A stretch of DNA of 5,207 nt, taken from positions 8,132-13,338 of the forward strand of contig JAHEMX010000042.1 of the NCBI GenBank assembly GCA_024643445.1, read 5' to 3'. The notes under the pieces are model-generated. The model searched no databases. It worked only from the letters and a program-made list of their open reading frames with translations, and was not told where the DNA came from. Below are positions 4,582-5,207 of the stretch, piece by piece (within the stretch, counting starts at the first letter, position 1; every line of letters starts with the position of its first letter). Source of the DNA: Desulfobulbaceae bacterium. GTDB taxonomy: Bacteria; Desulfobacterota; Desulfobulbia; Desulfobulbales; Desulfocapsaceae. The position numbers were made by a program, and so were the translations under genes.

Positions 4582-5207
4582 TCAGCCTTTCAATGCCTCG
4601 GCGATGGAGTCACAGACATAATCGATATTTCCGGTGGTGAGGCCGGCAACGTTGATTCTGCCGCCGCCGCCAATCACGTAAATGGCCTTGTTTTCCCGAA
4701 GCCAGTCAACCGTAGCATCGCTCAGGCCGCTGAAGGAAAACATGCCCCTCTGCCGGGCGATGGAAGAAAAGTCCTGGTTAACACCACGACCGGCCAGCCC
4801 GTTTACCAGGGCCGAACGCATGCTGATGATTCGCTTGCACATGCTGGATAGTTCAGCGCGCCAGGATTGTTCAAGTGTCGGATCAGAGAGAACGGTTTTT
4901 ACGATCAGGCCGCCATGGGCGGGCGGATTGGAATAACAGACACGAACGGTTTTCTTCAGGTGACTCAGGGCGATCTGGGTTTCTTCGCGACTCGGACTGA
5001 CGATGGTAATGGCCCCGGTCCTTTCATTATAGAGACCGAAGTTCTTGGAAAATGAGCTTGAGATGAAAAAGTCACCAACCTTCCTGGAAAAGGCCTCCAC
5101 GCAGGCCCGGTCTTCTTCGACGCCGCTGCCAAAGCCCTGGTAGGCAAAATCAAGAAACGGTGTCCAGCCCTTTTCGCTGGCGAGCTGTGCGACGGCCTGC
5201 CATTGAT
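4582..5207 (-). CDS. Aspartate/aromatic amino acid aminotransferase, C-terminal half (5' cut by window)
   Basis: About 207 codons are visible and the 5' part lies beyond the window. The first full visible codon is Gln at 5205, giving QWQAVAQLASEKGWTPFLDF. This is a class I, PLP-dependent aminotransferase of the AspC/TyrB type; the family moves amino groups between aspartate or aromatic amino acids and 2-oxoglutarate in the cytosol. Key residues in the visible numbering: Asp19 and Tyr22 of DFAYQGF (PLP ring and phenolic contacts), Lys54 in SSSFSKNFGLYNER (the PLP Schiff-base lysine), Arg62 (PLP phosphate), and Arg183 in GGRINVAG, matching the substrate-carboxylate arginine (Arg386 in the standard numbering). 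YSNPPAHGG and MFSFSGL are also typical. Nothing is broken in the visible part. The GTG at 5100 is internal and not the start. aspC and tyrB products cannot be told apart reliably from this half. It converges on the phosphatase gene. Confidence 0.93.
   Translation of the reverse strand, partial: QWQAVAQLASEKGWTPFLDFAYQGFGSGVEEDRACVEAFSRKVGDFFISSSFSKNFGLYNERTGAITIVSPSREETQIALSHLKKTVRVCYSNPPAHGGLIVKTVLSDPTLEQSWRAELSSMCKRIISMRSALVNGLAGRGVNQDFSSIARQRGMFSFSGLSDATVDWLRENKAIYVIGGGGRINVAGLTTGNIDYVCDSIAEALKG

Noticed and set aside
1..5207. tRNA, rRNA or CRISPR array
   Set aside because: No cloverleaf with a T-loop signature, no rRNA-like conserved stretch and no regularly spaced repeats were seen.

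Overview
The window looks like a chromosomal segment from an anaerobic or microaerophilic Gram-negative bacterium, most likely of the Desulfobacterota (sulfate- or metal-reducer type). This is inferred from gene content and not from a marker gene. The pointers are a rubrerythrin-type rubredoxin domain fused to a DUF2231-like membrane domain, an outer-membrane OmpA-type lipoprotein, a FecR-domain exported protein, and a PAS-PAS-SpoIIE phosphatase. Base composition looks moderately GC-rich throughout, with no obvious foreign island.

Layout. Positions 1-38 hold what may be the last codons of an upstream gene, ending at a perfect 16-bp palindrome. A GC-rich hairpin and three small hairpins follow. 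The first full gene (291-920, +) encodes the rubredoxin/DUF2231 fusion, with a strong ribosome binding site and a Fur-like box just upstream. A very strong hairpin terminator (955-990) separates it from a convergent minus-strand pair. That pair is fecR-like (2240-1803, GTG start) followed by an OmpA-family lipoprotein gene (1642-1050), which is broken by a frameshift and an amber codon. Between the two lies a 141-bp near-palindromic element with 18-bp terminal inverted repeats and a TTTA direct repeat at each end. Removing it together with one TTTA would leave a 15-nt gap between the two genes, so it looks like a MITE-type insertion into an operon.

A 475-520 bp divergent intergenic region (about 2241-2760) contains an inverted repeat in the fecR leader and a thrice-repeated ATCGTGC motif. 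It leads to a PAS-PAS-SpoIIE/PP2C phosphatase (2761-4434, +). A strong terminator (4509-4548) follows. The window closes with the C-terminal half of an AspC/TyrB-family aminotransferase on the minus strand (5207-4582, cut by the window edge).

Working together: the fecR/ompA pair would act in the cell envelope. The phosphatase is a cytosolic sensor-effector of the RsbU type, whose usual anti-sigma/anti-anti-sigma partners are not in the window. The rubredoxin-like protein would be a membrane electron carrier, perhaps tied to iron or oxidative stress. The aminotransferase is housekeeping amino-acid metabolism. The most notable observation is the MITE-like element splitting the fecR-ompA operon next to a decaying ompA gene.
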